Positions 35,940 to 45,295 of a DNA stretch of 64,000 nucleotides are shown here, one piece after another (within the stretch, counting starts at the first letter, position 1; every line of letters starts with the position of its first letter). The stretch comes from PLOWO2-12-38-17 sp963709355 (lineage in GTDB: Bacteria; Planctomycetota; Brocadiia; Brocadiales; Brocadiaceae): positions 2,356,001 to 2,420,000 of the forward strand of contig CAVPVY010000005.1 in assembly GCA_963709355.1 (NCBI GenBank), in the 5' to 3' direction. The notes below the pieces were generated by a model. The model searched no databases and was not told the origin of the DNA. It saw nothing but the letters and a program-made list of their open reading frames with translations. The translations under genes and the position numbers were made by a program.

Positions 35940-37061
35940 CTATTCAAAAATATTCTTCATTTTTTCAAAAAACCTTTTTTGTTTAGGTGATACATTTTTT
36001 TTCTCGATTTCAGCAAATTCACGTAATAATTCTTCCTGTTTGGAAGTCATTTTTGTTGGTACCTCTACCGATACCTGCACAAGGAGATCGCCTCTTCCAT
36101 ATCCGTGTATATTGGGAAATCCTTCACCACGGATCGGAATAACTTCACTATTCTGAGTTCCTTTTGGTATTTTTACCTGGATTACATTACCAACAAGCGT
36201 GGGGACATCAATGGCGCAGCCTAATGCTGCCTGTGAAAATGTTATTGGAATTTCACAGATTACATTATTCCCATGTCTTTTAAAAATTGGATGCGGCTTA
36301 ACGTGTATGTCACAATACAAATCACCAGGAGGCGCTCCATTTTCGCCTGATTCTCCCTGGCCGGTTAATCTTAATCTTGTACCATCGTCAACCCCTGCTG
36401 GAATCTGTATTGAAATAGTGGTTCTTTTCGGATAGCGTCCAGAACCTCCGCATCTTGAACATGGCGATTCAATGATTTTACCGTTACCGTGACATTTGGG
36501 ACACGTAGTGCGTAATGTGAAAAAGCCTTGCGATTGTTGTACTTCTCCTCTTCCACGGCAATATGGACAATTTACAGGATTAGTACCCTCTCTTGCGCCT
36601 GTTCCACGACATGTATCACAAATTTCCTTCCGTGTTAATTCGATCTTTTTCTCAACACCAGTAGAAATTTCTTTAAAATCAACTTCTATGTCACACTTCA
36701 GGCTTGTACCTCGTCTTGCTGCACGTCCGCGTCCTCTGCCTCCCCCAAAAAAGTCTTCGAAAATGCTTCCACCGCCAAAGATGTCTCCAAAGGCATCAAA
36801 AATATCCTCAAAAGTACTGTAACCGCGCGTCTCTGTACCTCTCAGACCATCCATTCCGAATTGGTCATACCTTCTTTTCTTTTCAGGGTCACCGAGCACA
36901 CCGTATGCTTCGGCAGCCTTTTTAAAGATGTGTTCAGCCTCTTTGTTTCCAGGGTTTCTATCCGGATGGTATTTTAATGCCATCTTTCTGTACGCCTTTT
37001 TAATATCATCCTGGCTTGCGCTTCTATCAACGCCCAATACTTGATAATATTCTTCTTCCAT
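35940..37061 (-). CDS. dnaJ: Chaperone DnaJ
   Basis: A 373-residue type I J-protein with all parts. J domain with HPD (ALKYHPDRNPGNKEAE); Gly/Phe region (GGGSIFEDFFGGGRGRG); zinc domain with four CxxCxGxG repeats (CDTCRGTG, CPYCRGRG, CPKCHGNG, CSRCGGSG); C-terminal substrate domain. It stimulates DnaK. dnaK and grpE are not in the window. It follows the groE genes on the minus strand but a terminator separates them. Confidence 0.97.
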   Translation of the reverse strand: MEEEYYQVLGVDRSASQDDIKKAYRKMALKYHPDRNPGNKEAEHIFKKAAEAYGVLGDPEKKRRYDQFGMDGLRGTETRGYSTFEDIFDAFGDIFGGGSIFEDFFGGGRGRGRAARRGTSLKCDIEVDFKEISTGVEKKIELTRKEICDTCRGTGAREGTNPVNCPYCRGRGEVQQSQGFFTLRTTCPKCHGNGKIIESPCSRCGGSGRYPKRTTISIQIPAGVDDGTRLRLTGQGESGENGAPPGDLYCDIHVKPHPIFKRHGNNVICEIPITFSQAALGCAIDVPTLVGNVIQVKIPKGTQNSEVIPIRGEGFPNIHGYGRGDLLVQVSVEVPTKMTSKQEELLREFAEIEKKNVSPKQKRFFEKMKNIFE

Positions 37062-37323
37062 GGTATTGTAGTTTTATAAATAGTCTAATATTAATTTGTG
37101 GAGATTCTATTTCGCATGTTTATTTTTGATAACATGTTTTATGACTTTGACTATTTATTATTTTCTTTAATGTTTTTAGTTAGTGCTTTTTTAAATATAT
37201 TATTGGAACTTATTCAGAAAAGTATATTATATAAAACTGTATAAAACAAGGATGTTCTAAAGGCGTTAAAATTAACCTTTAAAGTTATACAAACAGGATT
37301 GGAAGTTTGCTTTTCAGACACAT

Positions 37324-37361
37324 AAAAGTAAAAAGGCTACTATAGTAGCCTTTTTACTTTT
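37324..37361 (-). terminator. Terminator after the groE genes
   Basis: A perfect 38-bp palindrome, AAAAGTAAAAAGGCTACTA with its complement, flanked by A and T runs, so it can work in both directions. It lies 29 bases after the groEL stop at 37390 and separates groE from dnaJ. The remainder of 37062-37389 shows no gene. Confidence 0.88.
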
Positions 37362-37389
37362 ATTTAAATTCAGTTTCTTTAATATTTGA

Positions 37390-39009
37390 TTAATGGATAC
37401 TGCCTTCAACCTCTTTTTCTTCCTCATCCTCTTTGATTTCTGTTATCATTGTTTCAGTGGTTAGCAGTAAACTAGCAACACTTGCTGCATTTTGTAATGC
37501 AACACGCGATACCTTGGCAGGATCAACAATTCCCGCTTCAAACATATCAAGGTACTTTCCAGTGTTCGCATCAAATCCCATAGTAGTTGATAACTCTTTT
37601 ACCTCCTCCACAACCACTGAACCATCAGCACCAGTATTTGAAGCGATCTGGCGTAAAGGTGACTCAAGCGCCTTCAGGACAATATCCACTCCGACCTTTT
37701 CATCTCCTTTGAATTTTTTACGAGCTTCGTCAAGCGCTTGAATTGCCCTGATAAATGCGACACCGCCGCCCGGCACTATACCCTCCTCTACCGCAGCACG
37801 GGTTGCATGTAATGCGTCTTCCACACGCGCCTTCTTTTCATTCATTTCTGCCTCGGTTGGAGCGCCAACGTGAATAACTGCAACGCCTCCTGCTAACTTA
37901 GCAAGCCTTTCGCTTAGTTTTTCTTTATCATAGTTAGAAGTCGTCTGTTCAATTTGGTTTTTTATCTGACTAATCCTTGCCTGAATATCAGGCTTTTTTC
38001 CTGCACCCTGGATGATAGTCGTATTGTCCTTATCAATTGTGACACGTTTTGCGCGACCAAGGTCTTCAATTCCAATATTTTCAAGCTTTACCCCTAGTTC
38101 CTCAGTAAAGGCATGACCTTTGGTTAGTATTGCAATATCCTCAAGCATGGCCTTTCTGCGGTCTCCGAAGCCTGGGGCTTTTACAGCGGCACAACTCAAT
38201 ACACCGCGCAATTTATTAACCACGAGTGTTGCTAACGCTTCGCCTTCCACATCTTCTGCAATAATTAATAAGGGTTTCCCGCTACTTGCAATTTTCTCCA
38301 GTAATGGAAGGATATCTTTTATGCTAGATATCTTTTTCTCTTGAATCAGTATATACGGGTCTTCAAGCATGACCTCCATATTCTGTGCATCAGTAATAAA
38401 ATATGGTGAAAGGTAGCCTTTGTCGAACTGCATTCCTTCTACAACAGCCAATGTAGTGTCAATACCTTTAGCTTCTTCCACGGTAATAACGCCATCTTTG
38501 CCAACTTTTTCCATAGCATCAGCCAGAAGATTTCCAATGGAAGAGTCATTATTTGCAGAAATTGTTCCAACCTGAGCAATTTCTGCACGGCCTTTTACAG
38601 GCTTACTTAATTTTTTAAGTTCGGCTACCACAATTCCAACGGCTTTATCTATCCCTCTTTTGATAGCCATTGGATTTGCGCCAGCTACTACGTTCTTTAA
38701 ACCCTCGTTAAAAATTGCCTCTGCGAAGATTGTCGCTGTTGTGGTACCATCTCCAGCAACGTCGCTTGTTTTTGAAGCAACCTCACAGACCATCTTTGCA
38801 CCCATATTTTCAAAAGGATTCTGCAGCTCAATTTCTTTAGCTACTGTTACACCATCTTTTGTGACTGAAGGTGAACCAAAACCTTTTTCAAGAATGACAT
38901 TTCTCCCTGTAGGACCCATTGTTACCCGTACGGTGTCTGCTAGTTGCTTGATTCCTTTCTGGAGCAACCTTCTGGCGCCTTCATCATAAACTAGTTGCTT
39001 TGCTGCCAT
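37390..39009 (-). CDS. groEL: Chaperonin GroEL, paralogue without GGM tail
   Basis: A 539-residue chaperonin. ATP-site and equatorial blocks GPTGRNVILEKGFGSPSVTK, DVAGDGTTTATIFAEAI, and GGVAVIHVGAPTEAEMNEKK and the ALHATRAAVEEGIVPGGGVA loop are intact. The C-terminus is EEEEKEVEGSIH, lacking the Gly-Gly-Met repeats that line the cavity of typical GroEL. It follows groES by 57 bases on the minus strand, and a second GroEL precedes groES. Loss of the tail suggests a specialised client set or mixed rings; that is inference. Confidence 0.96.
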   Translation of the reverse strand: MAAKQLVYDEGARRLLQKGIKQLADTVRVTMGPTGRNVILEKGFGSPSVTKDGVTVAKEIELQNPFENMGAKMVCEVASKTSDVAGDGTTTATIFAEAIFNEGLKNVVAGANPMAIKRGIDKAVGIVVAELKKLSKPVKGRAEIAQVGTISANNDSSIGNLLADAMEKVGKDGVITVEEAKGIDTTLAVVEGMQFDKGYLSPYFITDAQNMEVMLEDPYILIQEKKISSIKDILPLLEKIASSGKPLLIIAEDVEGEALATLVVNKLRGVLSCAAVKAPGFGDRRKAMLEDIAILTKGHAFTEELGVKLENIGIEDLGRAKRVTIDKDNTTIIQGAGKKPDIQARISQIKNQIEQTTSNYDKEKLSERLAKLAGGVAVIHVGAPTEAEMNEKKARVEDALHATRAAVEEGIVPGGGVAFIRAIQALDEARKKFKGDEKVGVDIVLKALESPLRQIASNTGADGSVVVEEVKELSTTMGFDANTGKYLDMFEAGIVDPAKVSRVALQNAASVASLLLTTETMITEIKEDEEEKEVEGSIH

Positions 39010-39066
39010 TTTATAACCTCCAAAAAATTTATATCTCTGAAAACCTTTAAAAAAACCAGGCCTTAA

Positions 39067-39357
39067 TTATTCAATTTTTGCCAATATGTCACTTTCTCTC
39101 ATAACAAGATATTCTTTACCGTCAACAGTAACTTCGGTTCCTGCATACTTTGCATAAAGTACCTTGTCTCCTTTTTTTACAAGGAGTTCAGCCCTTTTAC
39201 CATTTTCTAACATTCTTCCTTCGCCAACTGCTATGACCTTTCCTTTCATGGGTTTTTCTTTTGCACTGTCTGGTAGTACAATGCCACCTTGAGTCTTTTC
39301 TTCAGCTTCCATTGGTTCAATAACTACTCTATCGTCTAAAGGTCTGATACTTGCCAT
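39067..39357 (-). CDS. groES: Co-chaperonin GroES
   Basis: A 96-residue protein with IRPLDDRVVIEPMEAEEKTQ, the mobile loop GGIVLPDSAKEKP and GDKVLYAKYAGTEV. It caps the GroEL ring during folding. It lies between two groEL genes on the same strand and has a GGAGG ribosome site. Confidence 0.97.
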   Translation of the reverse strand: MASIRPLDDRVVIEPMEAEEKTQGGIVLPDSAKEKPMKGKVIAVGEGRMLENGKRAELLVKKGDKVLYAKYAGTEVTVDGKEYLVMRESDILAKIE

Positions 39358-39438
39358 AGCTTTATATCCCTCCTAATATTAATTAAATTAATCAGTAAAA
39401 ATTCTGATATCTAGTTATAATAATGTAGATGAATATTA

Positions 39439-41106
39439 TCACATACCGCCCATACCACCCATACCACCCATACCGCCCATGCCACCCATGCCACCCATGC
39501 CACCCATACCACCGGGCATTTTTTCTCCTTTTTTTGGAATGTCAGTGATTATGCATTCTGTCGTTAATAGAATTCCAGCAATACTAACTGCATTTTGTAA
39601 GGCAATCCGCGTTACCTTAGTCGGGTCTATAACACCAGCTTCTATCAAATTACAATAAGCTTCTTTTTCCGCATCATAGCCAAAAGCCTTGTCTTTCGAT
39701 CCCAGTATTTTTCGAACTACGACAGAGCCTTCGAGACCTGCATTTTTAAATATTTGTTTTGCCGGGGATGGAAGCGCACTTTTTATAATTTCAACTCCCA
39801 TAGCCTCATCGCCTTTTAGTTTAATATCACCAAGACATTCTGCTACCCGCAGCAATGCAACTCCACCGCCAGGCAAGATACCTTCTTCAACTGCGGCCCT
39901 TGTTGCGTGTAAAGCATCCTCTACCCGTGCCTTTTTCTCCTTCATCTCGCTTTCAGTTGCAGCGCCGACAAATATCTGTGCCACGCCGCCAGCGAGTTTT
40001 GCGAGTCGCTCCTGTAACTTTTCTCTATCGTAATCTGAAGTTGTGGTTTCGATTTCATTACGTATTTGTTTAATGCGTCCTGAAATTGATTCAGAATTGC
40101 CAGCACCCTGTATGATGGTTGTATTGTCCGCATCTATGGTTACTTTTTTTGCACGACCTAATTCACGTATATCTATATTTTCTAATTGAATTCCAAGATC
40201 TTTAAATATTGCCTTAGCATCTGTAAGTATTGAAATATCATCAAGCATTGCTTTTCTGCGATCACCATATCCCGGCGCTTTTATTGCTGCACAACTGATC
40301 GTTCCTCTAAGTTTGTTGACCACCAGCGTAGCTAATGCCTCACCTTCTACATCTTCTGCAATAAGCAGAAGCGGCTTTCCTGTTTTTGCTATCTTCTCAA
40401 GTAAAGGAATCAAGCCTTTGACAGCCGATATCTTGTCTTCGTATATTAAAATATAGGGTTCTTTAAACTCTACTTCCATTGAATCTGGGTTAGTGATAAA
40501 ATGGGGCGATAAATAACCACGATCAAATTGCATACCTTCTACTACATCAACACTAGTCTCAAGACCCTTTCCTTCTTCGACTGTAATTACTCCATCTTTC
40601 CCTACCTTCTCCATTGCATCTGCGATCATCTTTCCAATTTCTGGATCGTTATTTGCGGCAATAGAACCAATGCTTGCAATTTCCGTCTGGTTTTTAATCT
40701 TCTTACTCATTTCCTTGAGTTTTTCTACTACTTTGTCGAGTGCGGTACGCATTCCTCTGTTTAGTGCCATAGGGTCGGCGCCTGCTGTAACACATTTCAG
40801 GCCTTCCAGAAAGATAGCTTCTGTAAGGACTGTAGCTGTAGTTGTACCATCGCCTGCGACATCGCTGGTTTTGGATGCCGCCTCTCGAACTAATCTTGCA
40901 CCAGTATTTTCATAAGGGTCTTTTAGTTCAATTTCTTCTGCTACACTTACACCATCCTTTGTAACTGTTGGACTTCCATATCCTTTATCTAAGACAGCAT
41001 TTCTACCCCTCGGACCTAAAGTAATTTTCACCGCCTTGGCGAGTTTTGAAATGCCTCGCGCAATAGCGGCCCGTGCGTCTTCATTGAAGACTAATTGCTT
41101 CGCCAT
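39439..41106 (-). CDS. groEL: Chaperonin GroEL with GGM tail
   Basis: A 555-residue chaperonin with GPRGRNAVLDKGYGSPTVTK, DVAGDGTTTATVLTEAI and ALHATRAAVEEGILPGGGVA. The last 22 residues are Gly-Gly-Met repeats, which in DNA appear as the tandem 'cataccacc' units at 39454-39510. First gene of groEL-groES-groEL. AAAGGAGG stands five bases before the ATG. It is about as long as classical GroEL, so it is probably the main chaperonin. Confidence 0.97.
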   Translation of the reverse strand: MAKQLVFNEDARAAIARGISKLAKAVKITLGPRGRNAVLDKGYGSPTVTKDGVSVAEEIELKDPYENTGARLVREAASKTSDVAGDGTTTATVLTEAIFLEGLKCVTAGADPMALNRGMRTALDKVVEKLKEMSKKIKNQTEIASIGSIAANNDPEIGKMIADAMEKVGKDGVITVEEGKGLETSVDVVEGMQFDRGYLSPHFITNPDSMEVEFKEPYILIYEDKISAVKGLIPLLEKIAKTGKPLLLIAEDVEGEALATLVVNKLRGTISCAAIKAPGYGDRRKAMLDDISILTDAKAIFKDLGIQLENIDIRELGRAKKVTIDADNTTIIQGAGNSESISGRIKQIRNEIETTTSDYDREKLQERLAKLAGGVAQIFVGAATESEMKEKKARVEDALHATRAAVEEGILPGGGVALLRVAECLGDIKLKGDEAMGVEIIKSALPSPAKQIFKNAGLEGSVVVRKILGSKDKAFGYDAEKEAYCNLIEAGVIDPTKVTRIALQNAVSIAGILLTTECIITDIPKKGEKMPGGMGGMGGMGGMGGMGGMGGMGGM

Positions 41107-41126
41107 GAAAACCTCCTTTCGAATTT

Positions 41127-41154
41127 TTCATACTTAAATGCTAATGAATTTCAA
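41127..41154 (-). promoter_or_regulatory. Candidate promoter of the groE operon
   Basis: On the minus strand TTGAAA (41154-41149) and TATGAA (41132-41127) are 16 bases apart, a sigma-70-like arrangement with a short leader before groEL. No CIRCE operator (TTAGCACTC with its inverted copy) was found upstream, so HrcA control is not supported. Confidence 0.3.
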
Positions 41155-41181
41155 AAAAACAATACTGATATGCTTCACCCT

Positions 41182-41210
41182 GTTCAGAATAACGATTCGT
41201 TATTCTGAAC
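41182..41210. repeat. 13-bp perfect palindrome upstream of groE
   Basis: GTTCAGAATAACG (41182-41194) pairs with CGTTATTCTGAAC (41198-41210) around ATT. It could be an operator for the divergent groE/birA gap or a dispersed repeat; the neighbouring ATGCTTCACCCTG favours a repeat. The rest of the gap to 41799 is AT-rich and shows no gene. Confidence 0.55.
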
Positions 41211-41799
41211 GTAACGAAAAATTTATTTCTAAAAAATTTTTACTAAAGATTCAATATGAATTAAGCAAACCAGATACCATTAAGTTTTTTAAAATTCTCA
41301 GATATCTTAACTACTTACAATTATATGTGTTGTATTCACTATATTTATTGAAAATCAAGTGAGGTGTTTAACGGTACCATGCCATTATGACAGAGAAAAA
41401 AAGATATCATATTGGACATCTGTCAGTATGGCAGATATATTGCGCCTTGTTATATTATTTATTTGTAAATGCAGTTTATAATTTACGTAACTCTCATTGG
41501 TAGACTAACTATCTATGATAATATAAAAATCTAAATAATATAGAAATGTTGATATTATATTAATTATAGATTAAATTTAAGTATGCTTTTAGTGTTGACT
41601 TTTGATGTATTTATGACATTATTATAAAAGGAAAATTGAAGGTTGTTTTTCCGGTTTTAATTGCGTGTTAAGTTTATTTAATTATGTTAAAAACTGAAGA
41701 AATAATATAGCGGGTAATTTACAGAAGTCACGCTATATAAAATATTTAGGCTGGAGTACGTTGAGATAGAAATCAAAATTTGCTAAGAGGTCTCAACCT

Positions 41800-42705
41800 A
41801 TGTTTAGACAAATACTACCTTCCTGTAATAAAAAAAGTCATAATTCTTATATCTTAGGCAATAATTACGGGATTAATAACTATCAAAACATTTCAAATAT
41901 ATCAATGGATGTATCGGAACGTCTGATTTGTGAAGAGATAATGAAGGGTTTGAAGACTAAAGTTATTGGAAACAATGTGTTGATTTGTGAAAAGATAACA
42001 TCAACAATGGATATTGCTAAGAAACTAGCCCGCAAAGATTTCAAGAATGGAACAGTGGTTTTTGCTGAGGCGCAGACCGGTGGTAGAGGACGTTTAGGAC
42101 ATTCGTGGTTTTGCCCAAGATACAAAGGTTTACTTTTTACTATAATGTTGAAATATAAGATAGAACATAATCATATGTGTTTATTAACTGGTGCTGTGGC
42201 TGTTTCTATAACAGAGACAATTAGAGAAACCCTGCAATTGCCAGCAGTAATTAAGTGGCCTAATGACATCTTAATTGATGGTAAAAAAGTAGGTGGAATA
42301 TTGGTAGAAGTGGAGAAGGTGTCAAGGAAACAACCGGTTTTCTTAATTGGAGTTGGTTTAAATGTTAACGTGTTTGAAAAGGAGTTGCCTAATCAAACAT
42401 CCATGCTATCGACATCTTTGGCTATCGAGAAAGGGGAATTAATAAATCGCACATTCCTTGCCATGGCATTGTTGCAAGGGTTTGACAGATGGTATTCAAT
42501 TCTAAGGGACGAACACTTCAGATATATAACAGAACGATGGAAGGAATTTTGTATTACTATAGGAGAGAGACTTACTATAACCGAGTGCGCGCATGAGTAT
42601 ACGGGTAAGGTTATTGATATATCAAATAATGGTGGATTAATGCTTAAGTTGGATAACGCAGAGATAAAAACATTTCGCGGCGAACATGCCACAATCAAAC
42701 ATTGA
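41800..42705 (+). CDS. birA: Biotin--[acetyl-CoA-carboxylase] ligase
   Basis: A 301-residue protein with the ligase domain STMDIAKKLARKDFKNGTVV, the biotinyl-AMP loop GGRGRLGHSWFCPRYKGLLF and IKWPNDILIDGKKVGGILVE, plus a small C-terminal domain. The DNA-binding helix-turn-helix of bifunctional BirA is absent; the first 35 residues are unmatched and translation might begin at a later Met. It attaches biotin to acetyl-CoA carboxylase, which feeds the fatty-acid genes just downstream on the other strand. AGAGG precedes the listed start. Confidence 0.9.
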   Translation: MFRQILPSCNKKSHNSYILGNNYGINNYQNISNISMDVSERLICEEIMKGLKTKVIGNNVLICEKITSTMDIAKKLARKDFKNGTVVFAEAQTGGRGRLGHSWFCPRYKGLLFTIMLKYKIEHNHMCLLTGAVAVSITETIRETLQLPAVIKWPNDILIDGKKVGGILVEVEKVSRKQPVFLIGVGLNVNVFEKELPNQTSMLSTSLAIEKGELINRTFLAMALLQGFDRWYSILRDEHFRYITERWKEFCITIGERLTITECAHEYTGKVIDISNNGGLMLKLDNAEIKTFRGEHATIKH

Positions 42706-42838
42706 CAATTTTGTTATTCTACGTTAGAAACCAATTTAAAAGTTATATTCACTAATTTTAACTTTTACCAGATTTCTAGAAAAGATCGTAAAAGAATACT
42801 ATTAGATAGTGTTGGAGATAATGGTGAGTATAGAAATA

Positions 42839-44086
42839 TTACAATTTACCAAGAATCACGCAAGCGTTGTGGCCGCCGAAGCCGAATGAATTTGAGAGCG
42901 CTCTTTTGACCTTTTTTTCTCTTGCAATATTGGGGACAAGGTCCAATCCCAAACATTCAGGGTCAGGTGTTTCGTAGTTAATGGTTGGAGGGATGATTCC
43001 TTCTTTGATTACCATGGCGCATATTATGGTTTCAACGCTTCCTGCTGCGCCGAGTTGATGTCCCAACATGGATTTTGTTGAGCTTATTGGCACTTTCTCC
43101 GCAGCATTTTTAAAAACTTTTTTTATTGCTTTGGCTTCAATGTTATCGCCTACGGGCGTTGATGTGGCGTGTGCATTAATATAATCTAGTTCATTCGGAT
43201 TACATTGAGCATCTTTTAATGCATTAACCATACATAGTGTTGCACCCTCACCGTTGAGTTCTGGCGAAGCGATGTGATATGCATCTGCGCTGAGCCCATA
43301 ACCAAGTATCTCTGCGTATATATTTGCGCCCCTCTTTCTCGCGGCTTCAAATTCTTCAATTACTACAACACCTGCGCCCTCTGATAAAACAAAACCATCA
43401 CGGTCTTTATCAAACGGTCGGCTTGCTTTTTGAGGGGCGTTGTTGCGTGTCGAGAGCGCCTTCATTGCATTGAAACCACCAAGTCCAAGTGGGGTGATTA
43501 CTGCCTCTGTGCTTCCAGCAAGCATTATTTCAGCGTCTCCGCGTTGGATAATTTTTACTGCTTCTCCAATTGCATTTGCGCCAGATGTACATGCTGTAAC
43601 AACTGCGTAGTTTGGGCCTTTTATGCCGAATCGTATTGCAACCTGTGCGGATGCTGCGTTAACCATCAATTTAGGGATCATGAAAGGAGAGATTCTTGAA
43701 GGGCCTTTGTTTAAGAGTGTTTTGTGTTGTGCTTCAAGTTCGATTAAACCACCCATACCGGAGCCAATTACAACGCCAGCTCTCGCAGGATCAATATTCT
43801 CAAACTTTAATCCGGCCTCTTCTACTGCAAGTATAGATGCTACAACGGCAAATTGTGCAAAACGGTCTAAACGACGGGCTTCTTTAACATCGAACCACTT
43901 TGTCGGGTCAAAGTCGTTAACTTCTCCGGCAAAATGGACGTCAAAAGCGGACGTGTCAAAAGATGTAATGGGTTTTATGCCACTTTTCCCTTCGCATAGC
44001 GCCGACCATATTTGTTTTTTCTCCTGTCCTAGTGATGTGATAGCGCCAACTCCTGTAATTACCACCCTTCGCCGCTGTGAATGCAT
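42839..44086 (-). CDS. fabF: 3-Oxoacyl-[acyl-carrier-protein] synthase II
   Basis: A 415-residue condensing enzyme. Active Cys in VVTACTSGANAIGEA, the two His in INAHATSTPVGD and SKSMLGHQLGAAG, and the end SNSFGFGGHNACVIL. It elongates acyl-ACP with malonyl-ACP. Its start is adjacent to the acpP stop (no gap), last in rpmF-plsX-fabH-fabD-acpP-fabF. Confidence 0.96.
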   Translation of the reverse strand: MHSQRRRVVITGVGAITSLGQEKKQIWSALCEGKSGIKPITSFDTSAFDVHFAGEVNDFDPTKWFDVKEARRLDRFAQFAVVASILAVEEAGLKFENIDPARAGVVIGSGMGGLIELEAQHKTLLNKGPSRISPFMIPKLMVNAASAQVAIRFGIKGPNYAVVTACTSGANAIGEAVKIIQRGDAEIMLAGSTEAVITPLGLGGFNAMKALSTRNNAPQKASRPFDKDRDGFVLSEGAGVVVIEEFEAARKRGANIYAEILGYGLSADAYHIASPELNGEGATLCMVNALKDAQCNPNELDYINAHATSTPVGDNIEAKAIKKVFKNAAEKVPISSTKSMLGHQLGAAGSVETIICAMVIKEGIIPPTINYETPDPECLGLDLVPNIAREKKVKRALSNSFGFGGHNACVILGKL

Positions 44087-44323
44087 TTATTTGTGATCCT
44101 CTATGTATTTTATAGCATCTCCTACGGTTCGTATCTTTTCGGCATCTTCATCAGGGATGTTCATATCAAATGCATCTTCAAATTCCATGATAAGTTCTAC
44201 TGTATCCAGTGAATCTGCGCCAAGGTCATTTATGAAGGATGTTTCTCTTGTAATTTGTTCTGACTTTATACCCAATTGTTTCGTAATAATTGCCTTAACT
44301 TTTTCTTCAATTGCTGACGACAC
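44087..44323 (-). CDS. acpP: Acyl carrier protein
   Basis: A 78-residue acidic protein. The phosphopantetheine Ser lies in NDLGADSLDTVELIMEFEDA, with the usual helices on each side. It carries the growing acyl chain for FabD, FabH and FabF, whose genes surround it. AAGGAGGT precedes the ATG. Confidence 0.97.
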   Translation of the reverse strand: MSSAIEEKVKAIITKQLGIKSEQITRETSFINDLGADSLDTVELIMEFEDAFDMNIPDEDAEKIRTVGDAIKYIEDHK

Positions 44324-44341
44324 GTTTACCTCCTTGTATAA

Positions 44342-45295
44342 TTAATTAGATTCTACTATATTTTTTAGAGCTTCTATATTGTCAATATTAACAATTTTCT
44401 GGCTAGCGTCAATTCTTTTCATAAGTCCCGATAAAGATTTTCCTGGACCAATTTCATAAAACCTATTAAAACCGTCTTGAATAAGGATCTTCATTGATTG
44501 ATGCCATCTTACAGGCATGTCTAATTGTTTAGACAGAGACGCCTTTATTTCGTTAGGTTCAGTTACATATTTTGCACTGATATTTGCTACTATGGGAACT
44601 TTAGGTTTTGAAATTGGTGTTGATTCCAGTTCTTTTGAGAGTTTATCGCTTGCAGGACTCATTAAGTTTGAGTGAAATGCCCCACTTACCTTCAAAGGAA
44701 TAACCATTTTGGCTCCTCTTTCTTTGGCAAGAATGGAAGCCTTTTCTAAAACAGATTTTTCACCTGCGAGAACTACCTGTCCAGGACAATTATAATTCGC
44801 GACACAGATAATACCTATTTGTTCCACTTCTGAACAGATTTGCTCTACTTTTTCATCTTCTAATCCGATTATTGAAACCATTCCACCAGGATTTGAATCG
44901 CAGGCTTCTTGCATAAATAGTCCCCTTTTATATACTAACCTTGCAGCATCTGCAAAAGCGATTGAGCCAACAGATACATGGGCTGTATATTCTCCGAGAC
45001 TTAGTCCAGCAGCAGCCTTACAATCGTTTATTTGAATTATAGAATTTTTTTTTAAAACCTCAAATATAGCAATACTCGTTACAAGTATAGCTGGCTGGCA
45101 GATGGAGGTTTTATTTAATTCTTCTTGTTTCCCGTTAAAGCAAAGTTTAATTATATCGAAACCAAGAATTTCGCAGGCATGGTTAAAGATTTCACGTGCC
45201 ACTTTGAAATTTTCATAGAAATCTTTGCCCATACCTGGATATTGAGCGCCCTGACCAGGAAAAAGAAAAGCTGTTTTTCTTGAGTTTTCTACCAT
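44342..45295 (-). CDS. fabD: Malonyl CoA-acyl carrier protein transacylase
   Basis: A 317-residue protein with FLFPGQGAQYPGMGKDFY, the nucleophile Ser in AAGLSLGEYTAHVSVG and the catalytic His in VSGAFHSNLM. It loads malonate onto ACP. It overlaps the end of fabH by seven bases. The gene usually placed between fabD and acpP, fabG, is absent here. Confidence 0.96.
   Translation of the reverse strand: MVENSRKTAFLFPGQGAQYPGMGKDFYENFKVAREIFNHACEILGFDIIKLCFNGKQEELNKTSICQPAILVTSIAIFEVLKKNSIIQINDCKAAAGLSLGEYTAHVSVGSIAFADAARLVYKRGLFMQEACDSNPGGMVSIIGLEDEKVEQICSEVEQIGIICVANYNCPGQVVLAGEKSVLEKASILAKERGAKMVIPLKVSGAFHSNLMSPASDKLSKELESTPISKPKVPIVANISAKYVTEPNEIKASLSKQLDMPVRWHQSMKILIQDGFNRFYEIGPGKSLSGLMKRIDASQKIVNIDNIEALKNIVESN

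Noticed and set aside
39454..39510. Tandem DNA repeat (cataccacc units)
   Set aside because: It simply encodes the Gly-Gly-Met tail of GroEL.
41107..41210. CIRCE/HrcA operator upstream of groE
   Set aside because: Only a half-like TTAGCATTT is present; the nearby perfect palindrome GTTCAGAATAACG is a different sequence.
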